A stretch of DNA of 64,000 nt from Motiliproteus sp. SC1-56. Lineage in GTDB: Bacteria; Pseudomonadota; Gammaproteobacteria; Pseudomonadales; Balneatricaceae. The translations under genes were made by a program, and so were the position numbers. Below, piece by piece: positions 55,613 through 63,985 of this stretch (positions are counted from its first letter, which is position 1; every line of letters begins with the position of its first letter). The notes beneath the pieces are model-generated. The model made no database searches. It was not told where the DNA came from and saw nothing but the letters and a program-made list of their open reading frames with translations. Location of the stretch: positions 22,213-86,212 of the forward strand of contig NZ_JAEMGS010000016.1 of the NCBI RefSeq assembly GCF_017309075.1. The letters run 5' to 3'.

Positions 55613-55891
55613 GTGACCGGCGTGGGGATGGCCGGGCTCTTCTGGTTATGCCTGGTGATGATCGGGGTGGGTTCCCTTGCAGGCTGGGTTTTCCTTCTGC
55701 GCGGCCGCCGGAAGGTCCAGCGTCCATTTCACGGCTTTTGGGCTGAGTTCGGCTGGGGCTTGGTGCCCGTGCTGATCTTGCTGGCGCTGCTGTTGCCGGC
55801 GGCGGTGAAGCAGGCCGGACGGTTGGCCTTGCAGCCGGTTCCTGAACCTGTCCCGACGGCTTCGCCGTTTTCTGTCGAGGCGCTTTCTTGA
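55613..55891 (+). CDS. Small membrane protein upstream of heme A synthase
   Basis: 92 residues with two likely membrane helices (MAGLFWLCLVMIGVGSLAGW region, 6-28, and LVPVLILLALLLPAAV, 50-65) and a basic loop (RGRRKVQRP) between. The start is GTG 55613, seven bases after GGGAG. Its stop overlaps the TTG start of ctaA (TTGA), which argues strongly that it is real. In Pseudomonas a small hypothetical membrane protein also precedes the ctaA gene, so an assembly role for cytochrome oxidase is possible; the sequence alone does not show it. Confidence 0.7.
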   Translation: MTGVGMAGLFWLCLVMIGVGSLAGWVFLLRGRRKVQRPFHGFWAEFGWGLVPVLILLALLLPAAVKQAGRLALQPVPEPVPTASPFSVEALS

Positions 55892-56898
55892 AACTGCCCG
55901 CGCCCCGGGAGTTTAGCCGCCTGCTCTTGCTGGCGCTGCTGCTGAGCTTTTTGGTGATGTCTGCCGGAGCTTTCACCCGCCTCTCCCATGCCGGCCTGGG
56001 GTGTCCAGACTGGCCCGGCTGCTACGGGCGCTGGGTGTTGCCGGCCACAGACCCAGCCCAGCTGCAGTCGCACTTTCCCGACCAGCCGTTGGACCCGGTC
56101 AAGGCGTGGATCGAGATGGGGCATCGTTACATGGCCGCCTCGCTGGGATTGCTGGTACTGGGGCTGGCGATCTGGGCTTGGCGCCTGCGCGGTCGTTACC
56201 AGGTGCCGACCACGGCGCTTTCCATGCTGGTCGCACTGGTGGTGGTTCAGGGGGCTTTCGGGCGCTGGACCGTCACCCTCAAACTCTGGCCGCAGGTTGT
56301 GACGCTTCACCTGCTCGGGGGGGGGCTCATATTCAGCGTATTGCTGCTGAGCTGGCTGCAGACCAGGCGCCAGCAGGCGATACCGGGCGCATCTTCGCCG
56401 CCATCCTATGTTCGCTCCTGGGCCCTGCTGGGCGGCGTGGTTCTGCTCTGCCAGCTTGCCCTGGGGGGCTGGACCAGTGCCAATTATGCGGCGCTGGCAT
56501 GTCCGGATCTTCCGCTGTGCCATCGCGGGGTAGATGTGACGGTCGACTGGCGCAGCGGCTTTAACCTGTTGCAGGCGGTGGGCCCCAGTTACCTCGGGGG
56601 GCAGTTGGATAACGCCGCGCGCGTGGCTATTCATCTGGGGCATCGGCTGGGTGCTCTGGCGACGTTCCTGGTGCTGGGCGGTCTGGCTTACTGGCTGATT
56701 CGTTGTGGCACAGGCCTCTTGCAGCGGCGTGGCCGCTGGCTGCTCGGGGCGCTGCTGGTTCAAGGGGGGCTCGGTGCGCTCAACGTGTTGTTGGGCCTGC
56801 CGCTGGTTCTGGCGCTGGCCCATCACGCGGGTGCGGTCCTGTTGGTGGCGGCCTGGCTTGGGGTGTGGGACGGACTGGTGAGGGAGCCGGCGCGATGA
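55888..56898 (+). CDS. ctaA: Heme A synthase (Cox15/CtaA)
   Basis: Oxidises heme O to heme A for aa3-type oxidases. 336 residues, eight membrane helices. The His ligands in the repeated motifs are visible: EMGHRYMAASLG (around 77-88), LKLWPQVVTLHLLGGG, HLGHRLGALATF and LALAHHAGAVLLV. The first loop has GLGCPDWPGCYGRW and the second half has ALACPDLPLCHRG, the paired Cys of the longer class. The start is TTG 55888 with GAGG seven bases before it. Its stop overlaps the ctaB ATG. Confidence 0.93.
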   Translation: MKLPAPREFSRLLLLALLLSFLVMSAGAFTRLSHAGLGCPDWPGCYGRWVLPATDPAQLQSHFPDQPLDPVKAWIEMGHRYMAASLGLLVLGLAIWAWRLRGRYQVPTTALSMLVALVVVQGAFGRWTVTLKLWPQVVTLHLLGGGLIFSVLLLSWLQTRRQQAIPGASSPPSYVRSWALLGGVVLLCQLALGGWTSANYAALACPDLPLCHRGVDVTVDWRSGFNLLQAVGPSYLGGQLDNAARVAIHLGHRLGALATFLVLGGLAYWLIRCGTGLLQRRGRWLLGALLVQGGLGALNVLLGLPLVLALAHHAGAVLLVAAWLGVWDGLVREPAR

Positions 56899-57797
56899 TA
56901 CTCAAAAGTGCGCTGTTGGTGCGGCCCGGTTGGCGGGACCTGTTGGCGCTTTGCAAATTGCGCGTGGTCTCCGTGCTCCTGGTGACGGCGCTGGTGGGGT
57001 TGTTGTTGGCACGGCCAAGCTTACCGCCTCTGGGGCTGGTTGCTGCGGCCATGCTGGGGATTGGCCTGCTGGCCAGCGCCGCGGCCGCGCTCAACCACCT
57101 GGTTGACCGAAGAATTGATGGCCGCATGCGGCGCACCCAGCGACGGCCGTTGCCTGAGGGGCGGGTGGCGCCAGTGCAAGTGCTGTTGTTTGCCTGTCTA
57201 TTGGCTACGGTCGGGGTGTTGGTGCTGACCTTCTGGGTCAATCCCCTGACGGCTTGGCTTACCTTGGGTGCCCTGGTGGGCTATGCGCTGGTTTACAGCT
57301 ACTGGCTAAAGCGCGCTACTCCCCAGAATATTGTCATTGGCGGCTTGGCCGGGGCGGCCCCTCCGCTGTTGGGCTGGGTCGCCGTTACCGGACAGGTGGA
57401 GCCGCAAGCGCTTTTACTGGTGGCCATCGTCTATGTCTGGACGCCTCCGCATTTCTGGGCTTTGTGCTTGCACAAGCGCGATGAGTACGCTCAGGCCGGC
57501 GTGCCCATGCTGCCGGTCACCCACGGCGAGAGGGTGACCCGCGAACAAATTACGGTGTTTGGCTGGCTGCAGATACTGGTTACGCTGCTGCCGTTTTTTT
57601 ATGGCAGCGCCGGCTGGCTTTACCTGGTAGGTGTGCTGATCATCAACGCTCGCTTTCTCTATTGGCTGGCCCGTATTCGGGACCCCAGCGACAGCAAAGC
57701 CCCCATCGCAACTTTTGTTTTCTCCATCAAATACATACTGCTTTTGTTCCTGTTCCTGCTGCTGGATCACTATCGGATTTTATTTAGCAGTATCTGA
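56895..57797 (+). CDS. ctaB: Protoheme IX farnesyltransferase (heme O synthase)
   Basis: UbiA-family prenyltransferase that farnesylates heme B to heme O, the substrate of CtaA. 300 residues from ATG 56895 (ATGA overlap with ctaA). The prenyl-diphosphate motif NHLVDRRIDGRMRRTQRRPL has the N-x3-D-x3-D pattern, and the second loop has YVWTPPHFWALCLHKRDEYA. About nine membrane segments. No oxidase structural genes lie next to the pair in this window. Confidence 0.94.
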   Translation: MILKSALLVRPGWRDLLALCKLRVVSVLLVTALVGLLLARPSLPPLGLVAAAMLGIGLLASAAAALNHLVDRRIDGRMRRTQRRPLPEGRVAPVQVLLFACLLATVGVLVLTFWVNPLTAWLTLGALVGYALVYSYWLKRATPQNIVIGGLAGAAPPLLGWVAVTGQVEPQALLLVAIVYVWTPPHFWALCLHKRDEYAQAGVPMLPVTHGERVTREQITVFGWLQILVTLLPFFYGSAGWLYLVGVLIINARFLYWLARIRDPSDSKAPIATFVFSIKYILLLFLFLLLDHYRILFSSI

Positions 57798-57813
57798 TGG
57801 GCTCGGCGCGCAC

Positions 57814-57822
57814 TGCTATAGT
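57814..57822 (+). promoter_or_regulatory. Extended -10 promoter for the Yip1-family gene
   Basis: TGC-TATAGT, about 105 bp before the Yip1-family start. The -35 region (CTGATG, 17 bp away) is poor. A GGAGGGG ribosome site follows later in the leader. Confidence 0.45.
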
Positions 57823-57926
57823 TAGGGTAATACCAGAGCGGTCAGCTGGGATATGCGCCCGCCGACCGAGCGTGCAATAAGCCTGCGCCAAGGGGGAGTC
57901 CTAGAGCGCGAACGGAGGGGCAACCG

Positions 57927-58526
57927 ATGATTTTGCAGCATATGTTTGGAGTGCTTTCTCACCCCAGGGATGAGTGGAAGTTGATTCGTGAGGAGCATTA
58001 CTCGGCCATCAAGTGCTACGGGTCACACATGGTGTTTCTCGCCGCGATTCCGCCCTTGGCCGCCTTCATCGGGACGACCCAGGTTGGTTGGAGTCCGGTG
58101 GGGAATGAGTTCGTAAAACTCACCGTCGGCAGCGCCTTGCCGATTGCCATCGCCTTTTACTTTGCCTTGCTGGCGGGGGCGGGGCTGATGGCTTGGCTGA
58201 TTCACTGGATGGAGAAAACCTACGGCTCCCGGTCCAGCTTCGATGAGTGCATGGTGTTGACCGCGTTTACCGCCACACCGATGTTTCTGGCCGGTCTAGC
58301 GGCGTTGTATCCGGTGCTGTGGTTCAACGTGCTGGTGGGGATGGCGGGCCTCGCCTATACCATTTATCTCCTGTATACCGGGGTGCCGGTGCTGATGAAA
58401 ATTCCCGAGGATAGGGGGTTCTTTTTCGCCTCGTCCATCTTGATGGTGGGGATGATTCTGCTAGTGGGTATGTTGGCGGTTACGGCCATTCTCTGGGGTA
58501 CGGTCCTTACACCTCGCTTCACCTAG
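57927..58526 (+). CDS. Yip1-family membrane protein
   Basis: 199 residues, five predicted membrane helices, beginning MILQHMFGVLSHPRDEWKLI, where the short N-terminal helix and HPxxxW match bacterial YIP1/DUF1282-like proteins. Repeated Pro-Leu and Gly-rich helices follow (LAAIPPLAAFIGTTQVGW, VLTAFTATPMFLAGLAALYP). Function unknown. It stands alone with its own promoter and ends in a strong bidirectional terminator. Confidence 0.8.
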   Translation: MILQHMFGVLSHPRDEWKLIREEHYSAIKCYGSHMVFLAAIPPLAAFIGTTQVGWSPVGNEFVKLTVGSALPIAIAFYFALLAGAGLMAWLIHWMEKTYGSRSSFDECMVLTAFTATPMFLAGLAALYPVLWFNVLVGMAGLAYTIYLLYTGVPVLMKIPEDRGFFFASSILMVGMILLVGMLAVTAILWGTVLTPRFT

Positions 58527-58542
58527 CGCGAATGAAAAGCCA

Positions 58543-58581
58543 GCAACGAAAAAGGGGCCGCGAAGGCCCCTTTTTCGTTGC
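58543..58581. terminator. Bidirectional intrinsic terminator between Yip1 and korB genes
   Basis: GCAACGAAAAAGGGGCC (58543-58559) pairs perfectly with GGCCCCTTTTTCGTTGC (58565-58581) around GCGAA. Rightward, CCCC runs into five T; leftward the same holds. It serves both converging genes. Confidence 0.92.
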
Positions 58582-58597
58582 GATGGCGCGCTTCGCT

Positions 58598-59653
58598 TCA
58601 GCGGAAGCTATCGTTAATCACCTGGAGCACGTCGTTGCCCGGGCACAGCGCCTGCTCGTTCAGCTGGTTCAACGGTGTGTCGCTGGTCTCCAATACTTCA
58701 TGCAGGTCCTCGGCGAACGGATCGACGTAGAGTAGGCCGGTCAGAATTTCACCCTTTGCCTTGTGGTGCTCCACCGCCGAAATGGCTTCGGCGCGGTTCT
58801 GCGGGTCGTAGTCATCCCCCGTCTGCTGCAGGCGGATGATGGAGCCATCATGCAGGCAGATATCCCGGCAGGTCACCCCGACCGGGCAGGCGGAGGTGAT
58901 CTCCTCTTTCACCGGCACAAAGTCGCTTACCGAAGCGGTTTCGATATGGTCGCGCACGTAGTCATAGCTTTTGGTGGAGCCCGGGTGATTATTGAAGGTC
59001 ACGCAGGGAGAAATGATATCGATAAAGGCGAACCCGCGGTGGCTCAGGGCGGCCTTTAGCAGGGGCACCAGCTCGTTTTTGTCGCCTGAAAAGCTGCGGG
59101 CGACGAAGGTGGCTCCCAGCTGTATCGCCATGGTCGCCAGGTCGATGCCCTCCAGCAGGTTGTCTTCGCCTTTCTTGCTTTTCGAGCCGCGATCGGCGGT
59201 GGCGGAGGTCTGTCCCTTGGTGAGACCGTAGACCCCGTTGTTGGCGACCAGATAAAGCATATTGAGGCGCCGGCGCACCACGTGTGCAAACTGCCCCATG
59301 CCGATGGCGGCGGTATCCCCATCGCCCGACATGCCGATGTAGGTCAGCTCCTTGTTGGCCATGTTGGCCCCGGTCACGATGGAGGGCATACGCCCATGCA
59401 CCGAGTTGAAACCGTGGGCTTTGTTGAGAAAGTAAGTGGGGGCCTTGGATGAGCAGCCGATCCCTGACAGTTTGGCGATCCGGTGTGGCGGCAGCGAAAG
59501 TTCATGGCAGGCCTGGATAATGGCCGCGCCGATGGAGTCGTGCCCGCAGCCGGCACACAGGGTGGAAAGGGGGCCTTCGTAGGCCTGCTGGGTCAGGCCC
59601 AGGTCGTTGACGGGCAGCCTGGGGTGACGGAACGAGGATTTCTGATAACTCAT
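58598..59653 (-). CDS. korB: 2-oxoacid:ferredoxin oxidoreductase, beta subunit
   Basis: 351 residues carrying the thiamine pyrophosphate site: GMSGDGDTAAIGMGQFAH with the GDG-x-N motif ending in VANNGVYGLTKGQTSAT. Fe-S cysteines lie in STLCAGCGHDSIG and SGIGCSSKAP, and a third group in SACPVGVTCRD. The best guess is 2-oxoglutarate as substrate, as the KorB annotation implies, but pyruvate or others cannot be excluded. Three bases separate it from korA; last gene of a three-gene operon. Confidence 0.9.
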   Translation of the reverse strand: MSYQKSSFRHPRLPVNDLGLTQQAYEGPLSTLCAGCGHDSIGAAIIQACHELSLPPHRIAKLSGIGCSSKAPTYFLNKAHGFNSVHGRMPSIVTGANMANKELTYIGMSGDGDTAAIGMGQFAHVVRRRLNMLYLVANNGVYGLTKGQTSATADRGSKSKKGEDNLLEGIDLATMAIQLGATFVARSFSGDKNELVPLLKAALSHRGFAFIDIISPCVTFNNHPGSTKSYDYVRDHIETASVSDFVPVKEEITSACPVGVTCRDICLHDGSIIRLQQTGDDYDPQNRAEAISAVEHHKAKGEILTGLLYVDPFAEDLHEVLETSDTPLNQLNEQALCPGNDVLQVINDSFR

Positions 59654-59656
59654 GAT

Positions 59657-61510
59657 TTACCTGCTGGCCACTTTGAGGGTTGATGTCTTGGCGGGCTCGC
59701 CTTGCTGGTGCGTCTCGATCTGCTCGCTGATAAAGCGGGCGGTAATCGGCAGGCCGTCGTAATGGAGCACGGGTACCAGTTCTTTGGGGTTCACTTCCAG
59801 CTCGTTGATCAAAAGCGTGCGCATTTGTCCGTCGCGGTTCTGCTCGGCCACGAAAACGAGGTCGTGGTCCTCGATGAACTGCGCCACCTCCTCGCCAAAG
59901 GGGAAGGCGCGAATGCGGCAGCTGTCGACGGCAAGGCCCTTCGCTTCAAGTAACTCAATGGCCTCGTCGGCAGCGACGGCGGTGGTGCCGTAATGGATCA
60001 GCCCCACCTTTTTCTTCTTGCCGTGTTTGCTTGTCTGGATCTCGGCCTTGGGCAGGATCTTGGCCGCGGTCTCAAACTTGCGGTTGAGCCGGTCGACGTT
60101 GTCGACGTAGATATCGCCTAGCTCACTGTAGACGGCGTAGTGATCGCGGGAGGTGCCCCGGGTGAAGAAAGCGCCTTTGGTGGGGTGGGTGCCCGGGTAG
60201 GTCCGGTAGCAGATGCCGTCCCCGTCCACGTCCAGGTAGCGGCCGAACCGCTCGACTTCGTCCAGCTCTTCCGCGTTCAGTACTTTGCCCCTGTCGTAAC
60301 GGGTCTGATCGTCCCACGCCAGCGGGGCGCTGATGTGGTCGTTCATGCCCAGGTCCAGGTCGCTCATCAGGATCACCGGTGTTTGCAGCCGTTCGGCCAG
60401 GTCAAACGCCTGGGCGCCCAGCTCGAAGCACTCCTTGGGATCGGAGGGGAACATCAGCACGTGTTTGGTATCACCGTGGGAGGCGTAGGCGCAGGCCAGC
60501 ACGTCGGGCTGCTGGGTGCGGGTGGGCATACCGGTGGAGGGGCCTGCCCGTTGCACGTTGATCAGCACGATGGGCAGCTCGGCAAAATAGGCCAGCCCCA
60601 GGAATTCGGTCATCAGGGAGATGCCCGGGCCGCTGGTGGCGGTGAAGGCGCGGGCGCCGTTCCAGGCGGCGCCAATGGCGACACCGATGGCGGCCAGCTC
60701 ATCCTCGGCCTGCACCGCGGCGTAATTCTTTTTACCGCTGGCGGGGTTGATGCGCAGCCGCTCGGCGTACTTCATGAAGCTTTCCACCACCGAGGTGGAG
60801 GGGGTGATGGGATACCAGCCGCAGACGGTGGCGCCGCCGTAAAGGGCGCCCAGCGCCGTGGCGGTATTGCCGTCGATCATGATCTGATCACAGGCTTTGT
60901 CGCTGCGCTTGACCCGAATGTCCAGGGGACAGTCGAAATTGACGGAGGCGTACTGGTGGCCCAGCTCCAGCGCGTAAATATTTGGGATGATCAGCTTTTC
61001 CTTGCCTTTGAACTGATCCTTCACCAGCCCTTTGAGCACCTCGAACTCGATATCCAGCAGGGCTGCCAGGGCGCCCACGTAGATTACGTTCTTAAACAGC
61101 TGGCGCTGACGCGGATCCTCGTATTCGCGCAGGCAGATTTCGGAGATGGGAATGCCGATCAGGTTCACATCTTCGCGCACTATCTCCGGTTCCAGCGGCT
61201 TGGTGGAGTCGTAAAGAAAGTAGCCGCCGGGTAGCAGGCTGCGCATATCCCGGGCCAGACTCTGGGAGTTCATGGCCACCACGAGGTCGGGGCCCCCGCC
61301 GCGACGCCCAAGGTGTCCGGCCTCGCTGACCCGGACTTCGTACCAGGTGGGCATGCCTTGAATGTTTGACGGGAATTCGTTGCGCGGCGCGACGGGCAGT
61401 CCCATGCGGAACAGCGCCTTGGCAAACATCAGGTTGGCGCTGGCCGAGCCGGTCCCGTTGACGTTGGCGAAGCGGACCACGAACTCGTTGACGGATTGAA
61501 TCTTTTGCAT
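59657..61510 (-). CDS. korA: 2-oxoacid:ferredoxin oxidoreductase, alpha (gamma-alpha fused) subunit
   Basis: 617 residues: an N-terminal gamma domain (about 10-190; VRFANVNGTGSASANLMFAK, VAMNSQSLARDMRSLLPGG) fused to the alpha domain (215-617), with ALGALYGGATVCGWYPITPS, where the YPITPS loop contacts the substrate, and SGPGISLMTEFLGLAYFAEL. This gamma-alpha fusion is usual in two-subunit 2-oxoglutarate oxidoreductases. It lies between the flavoprotein gene and korB, with gaps of three bases each. Confidence 0.9.
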   Translation of the reverse strand: MQKIQSVNEFVVRFANVNGTGSASANLMFAKALFRMGLPVAPRNEFPSNIQGMPTWYEVRVSEAGHLGRRGGGPDLVVAMNSQSLARDMRSLLPGGYFLYDSTKPLEPEIVREDVNLIGIPISEICLREYEDPRQRQLFKNVIYVGALAALLDIEFEVLKGLVKDQFKGKEKLIIPNIYALELGHQYASVNFDCPLDIRVKRSDKACDQIMIDGNTATALGALYGGATVCGWYPITPSTSVVESFMKYAERLRINPASGKKNYAAVQAEDELAAIGVAIGAAWNGARAFTATSGPGISLMTEFLGLAYFAELPIVLINVQRAGPSTGMPTRTQQPDVLACAYASHGDTKHVLMFPSDPKECFELGAQAFDLAERLQTPVILMSDLDLGMNDHISAPLAWDDQTRYDRGKVLNAEELDEVERFGRYLDVDGDGICYRTYPGTHPTKGAFFTRGTSRDHYAVYSELGDIYVDNVDRLNRKFETAAKILPKAEIQTSKHGKKKKVGLIHYGTTAVAADEAIELLEAKGLAVDSCRIRAFPFGEEVAQFIEDHDLVFVAEQNRDGQMRTLLINELEVNPKELVPVLHYDGLPITARFISEQIETHQQGEPAKTSTLKVASR

Positions 61511-61513
61511 CGT

Positions 61514-63295
61514 TTAGACCCCCTGCGCTTGGTTCAGGATGAATTTCTGCATGTCCCAGGCGCCGGTGGGGCAGCGCTCGGCACACAGCCCGCAGTGCAG
61601 GCAGACATCTTCGTCTTTCACCATCACCTGGCCGGTTTTGAGATCGGCGGAGACATAGAGCGGGTCCTCGCTCTCGATGGCCGGTACCCGCAGCCGGGAG
61701 CGCAGGTCCTCTTCTTCGCCGTTGTGGGTGAAGTTGATGCAATCCATCGGGCAGATGTCAACGCAGGCATCGCACTCAATACAGCGCTTGGCGCTGAATA
61801 CGGTCTGCACGTCGCAGTTAAGGCAGCGTGCGGCTTCGGCTAACGCCAGTTCCTCGTCAAAGCCCAGCTCAACCTCCGCTTTGGGCTCTTTCAGAGCCTT
61901 GCGCAGGTCCATGTGGGGAACCGCCTGGCGCAACTCATTGGAGATGGTGTTGTGGTAGCTCCATTCATGTACCCCCATCTTCTGGCTGACCAGGTTGTAG
62001 GTTTCGGCGGGGCGGTCAGCGACCGCGTCCTGACCCTGGCAGAAGAGGTCAATGGAGACCGCCGCCTGATGGCCGTGGGCCACGGCGGTGATGATGTTCT
62101 CGGGCCCAAAGGCCGCGTCGCCGCCGAAAAAGACCTTGGGGTTGGTTGACTGCAGGCTGGTCTTGTCCAGCACCGGCATATCCCACTTGTCGAAATCGAT
62201 ACCCAGGTCCCGTTCGATCCAGGGGAACTGCGCATCCTGGCCGATCGCCACCAGTACCTGATCGCAGGGAATAAAGACGGGATCGTCACCGGTGGGCACC
62301 AGGCTGCGGCGGCCGTTCTCGTCGTACACCGATTTGACCACTTCGAAACGCATGCCGGTGAGCTTGCCGTTCTCCACCACGTACTCCTTGGGAACGCGGT
62401 GGTTGATGAACTCAACTCCTTCGGCCTGGGCGTCGTCCTTTTCCCAGGGGGAGGCTTTCATATCCTGGTAACTGGAACGCACTACCACTTTGACGTCCTT
62501 GCCCCCCAGGCGCAGGGCCGTGCGACAACAGTCCATGGCCGTGTTGCCGCCGCCGAGCACGATCACGCGTTTGTCGGCAGAGCTGATATGGTCGAACGCG
62601 ACGCCGGCGAGCCAGTTGATGCCGACCTGGACTTTGTCTCCCGCTTCGCCGCGCCCGGGGAGGTCGAGATCGCGCCCAGAGGGGGCGCCGGTACCGACAA
62701 ACACGGCATCAAAGGCCTCGTCCAGCACGGCTTTGAGGCTAGTGATGTCTTGGCCAAAGCGGGTATCCACACCCATATCGAGAATGCGGTCTACTTCTTC
62801 GTCCAGTACCGATTCAGGCAGTCGAAACCCGGGAATCTGGCTGCGCACCATCCCGCCGGCTTTGTGCTCCCGATCAAACAGGGTCACTTCGTACCCTTGG
62901 GGGAGCAGGTCCCGAGCGACGGTGAGTGAAGCGGGGCCGGCGCCGATAAGGGCGACCCGCTTGCCGTTTTTGGCTGACGGCACCTCGGGCAGATAAGGAG
63001 ATATATCGCCTTTATTATCGGCTGCGGCCCGTTTCAGCCGGCAGATGGCCACGGGCGTCTCCTCCACCCGTACCCGCCGGCAGGCAGGCTCGCAGGGGCG
63101 GTCACAAACGCGGCCCAGGATGCCCGGGAATACATTGGATTCCCAGTTGATTAGATAAGCATCGGTATAGCGCCGTTGAGCGATCAGTCGAATGTATTCG
63201 GGAACGGGAGTGTGCGCGGGACACGCGTACTGACAATTGACCACCTTGTGATAGTAGTCGGGCGATTGCACATCGGTTTCTTTCAAGGCTGCCAC
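61514..63295 (-). CDS. GltD-like FAD/NAD(P) flavoprotein with two C-terminal [4Fe-4S] clusters
   Basis: 593 residues. An N-terminal Cys-rich region (CQYACPAHTPVPEYI, VCDRPCEPACRR) resembles the small subunit of glutamate synthase; then FAD binding with VALIGAGPASLTVARDL, where the usual GxGPAGL has Ser for Gly, and NAD(P) binding with VIVLGGGNTAMDCCRTAL. A ferredoxin-like end holds CIECDACVDICPMDC and CLHCGLCAERCP. It is the first gene of the operon with korA and korB, so it probably moves electrons between NAD(P)H and the ferredoxin oxidoreductase. The start is GTG 63295; an upstream CTG would add seven residues. Confidence 0.85.
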   Translation of the reverse strand: MAALKETDVQSPDYYHKVVNCQYACPAHTPVPEYIRLIAQRRYTDAYLINWESNVFPGILGRVCDRPCEPACRRVRVEETPVAICRLKRAAADNKGDISPYLPEVPSAKNGKRVALIGAGPASLTVARDLLPQGYEVTLFDREHKAGGMVRSQIPGFRLPESVLDEEVDRILDMGVDTRFGQDITSLKAVLDEAFDAVFVGTGAPSGRDLDLPGRGEAGDKVQVGINWLAGVAFDHISSADKRVIVLGGGNTAMDCCRTALRLGGKDVKVVVRSSYQDMKASPWEKDDAQAEGVEFINHRVPKEYVVENGKLTGMRFEVVKSVYDENGRRSLVPTGDDPVFIPCDQVLVAIGQDAQFPWIERDLGIDFDKWDMPVLDKTSLQSTNPKVFFGGDAAFGPENIITAVAHGHQAAVSIDLFCQGQDAVADRPAETYNLVSQKMGVHEWSYHNTISNELRQAVPHMDLRKALKEPKAEVELGFDEELALAEAARCLNCDVQTVFSAKRCIECDACVDICPMDCINFTHNGEEEDLRSRLRVPAIESEDPLYVSADLKTGQVMVKDEDVCLHCGLCAERCPTGAWDMQKFILNQAQGV

Positions 63296-63628
63296 CTGCT
63301 CGTCATCTGGGTTCAGAGCAGAACCACGAGGGACGGGGAAAGCCCCGGCGTGTTAAGGGTGACCGGGTCGCAGCTGCAGGCGCTACTCTAATCGGCGGCG
63401 TCCAGACAGCTATAAGCCTGTGCCTGTGATTCGCTCCATGCGAAAACTGTGCGTCATCACCGGCGGTGGAGTTGGGGCATGGACCCGCTCTGCTTCTACT
63501 TAACCGGGACAACAGCGTTTAGTGTATCGTCGGGGCCGTGCGACAACCACCGCTTTTCTATCGACAAAGGTCCAAATTCGAGAAGGCGTCCGCCACCTGC
63601 GTGAAGCAAGATAATTTGTTCAACCTGA

Positions 63629-63656
63629 TTGACACCATGAGCCAGCTGGGTAGAAT
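63629..63656 (+). promoter_or_regulatory. rRNA operon promoter P1
   Basis: Perfect -35 TTGACA (63629-63634), 16-bp spacer, -10 TAGAAT (63651-63656), then a GC-rich discriminator (GCCCGTCCC). An AT-rich stretch (AGATAATTTGTT, about 63609-63620) sits where an UP element would be. Between the korABC-type operon start and this point (63296-63628) I see no gene. Confidence 0.75.
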
Positions 63657-63664
63657 GCCCGTCC

Positions 63665-63700
63665 CTCGCCGCTGACGGCGAGCCCCCGCTCAGCGGGGGC
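63665..63700. repeat. Two tandem hairpins between rRNA promoters
   Basis: CTCGCCG-CTGA-CGGCGAG and GCCCCCGC-TCA-GCGGGGGC lie back to back. No T tract on either side. They would form in P1 transcripts ahead of P2. Confidence 0.6.
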
Positions 63701-63731
63701 AACGGTGAAACGAAGAAAATCGAAAACACCG

Positions 63732-63759
63732 TTGACAGCGAAAAGAGGTGCTCTATAAT
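63732..63759 (+). promoter_or_regulatory. rRNA operon promoter P2
   Basis: Perfect -35 TTGACA (63732-63737), 16-bp spacer, perfect -10 TATAAT (63754-63759), GC-rich discriminator GCGCCTCGC. An A-rich stretch (63709-63730) just before the -35 fits an UP element. It is 103 bp after P1, a tandem pair as in E. coli rrn operons. Confidence 0.88.
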
Positions 63760-63808
63760 ATGCGCCTCGCTTGTAACGAAACGGGCCGCCAAGCGGCAGC
63801 ACAAGCAA

Positions 63809-63822
63809 CGCTCTTTAACAAA
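63809..63822 (+). promoter_or_regulatory. rRNA antitermination boxA
   Basis: CGCTCTTTAACAAA is one base off the boxA core TGCTCTTTAACA that recruits NusB-S10. It lies about 50 bp after P2 and 165 bp before the 16S start, as in other rrn leaders. Confidence 0.85.
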
Positions 63823-63985
63823 TCGACCATGCAATTCGTGTGGGCGCTTGCCGGGATAGGTTGTAAAGACTTATCGAAGCAAGTGACTCGTGAATTCATA
63901 GAACTATTCGTACTTACGAACAGTTAAGTATTCCAGTTTTTGCTTTGAGCTAGATTTTAGTCACTTTCGAGTGGCGACAAATTTA

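Noticed and set aside
60140..61234. Plus-strand frame opposite korA
   Set aside because: Antisense shadow of a strongly supported gene.
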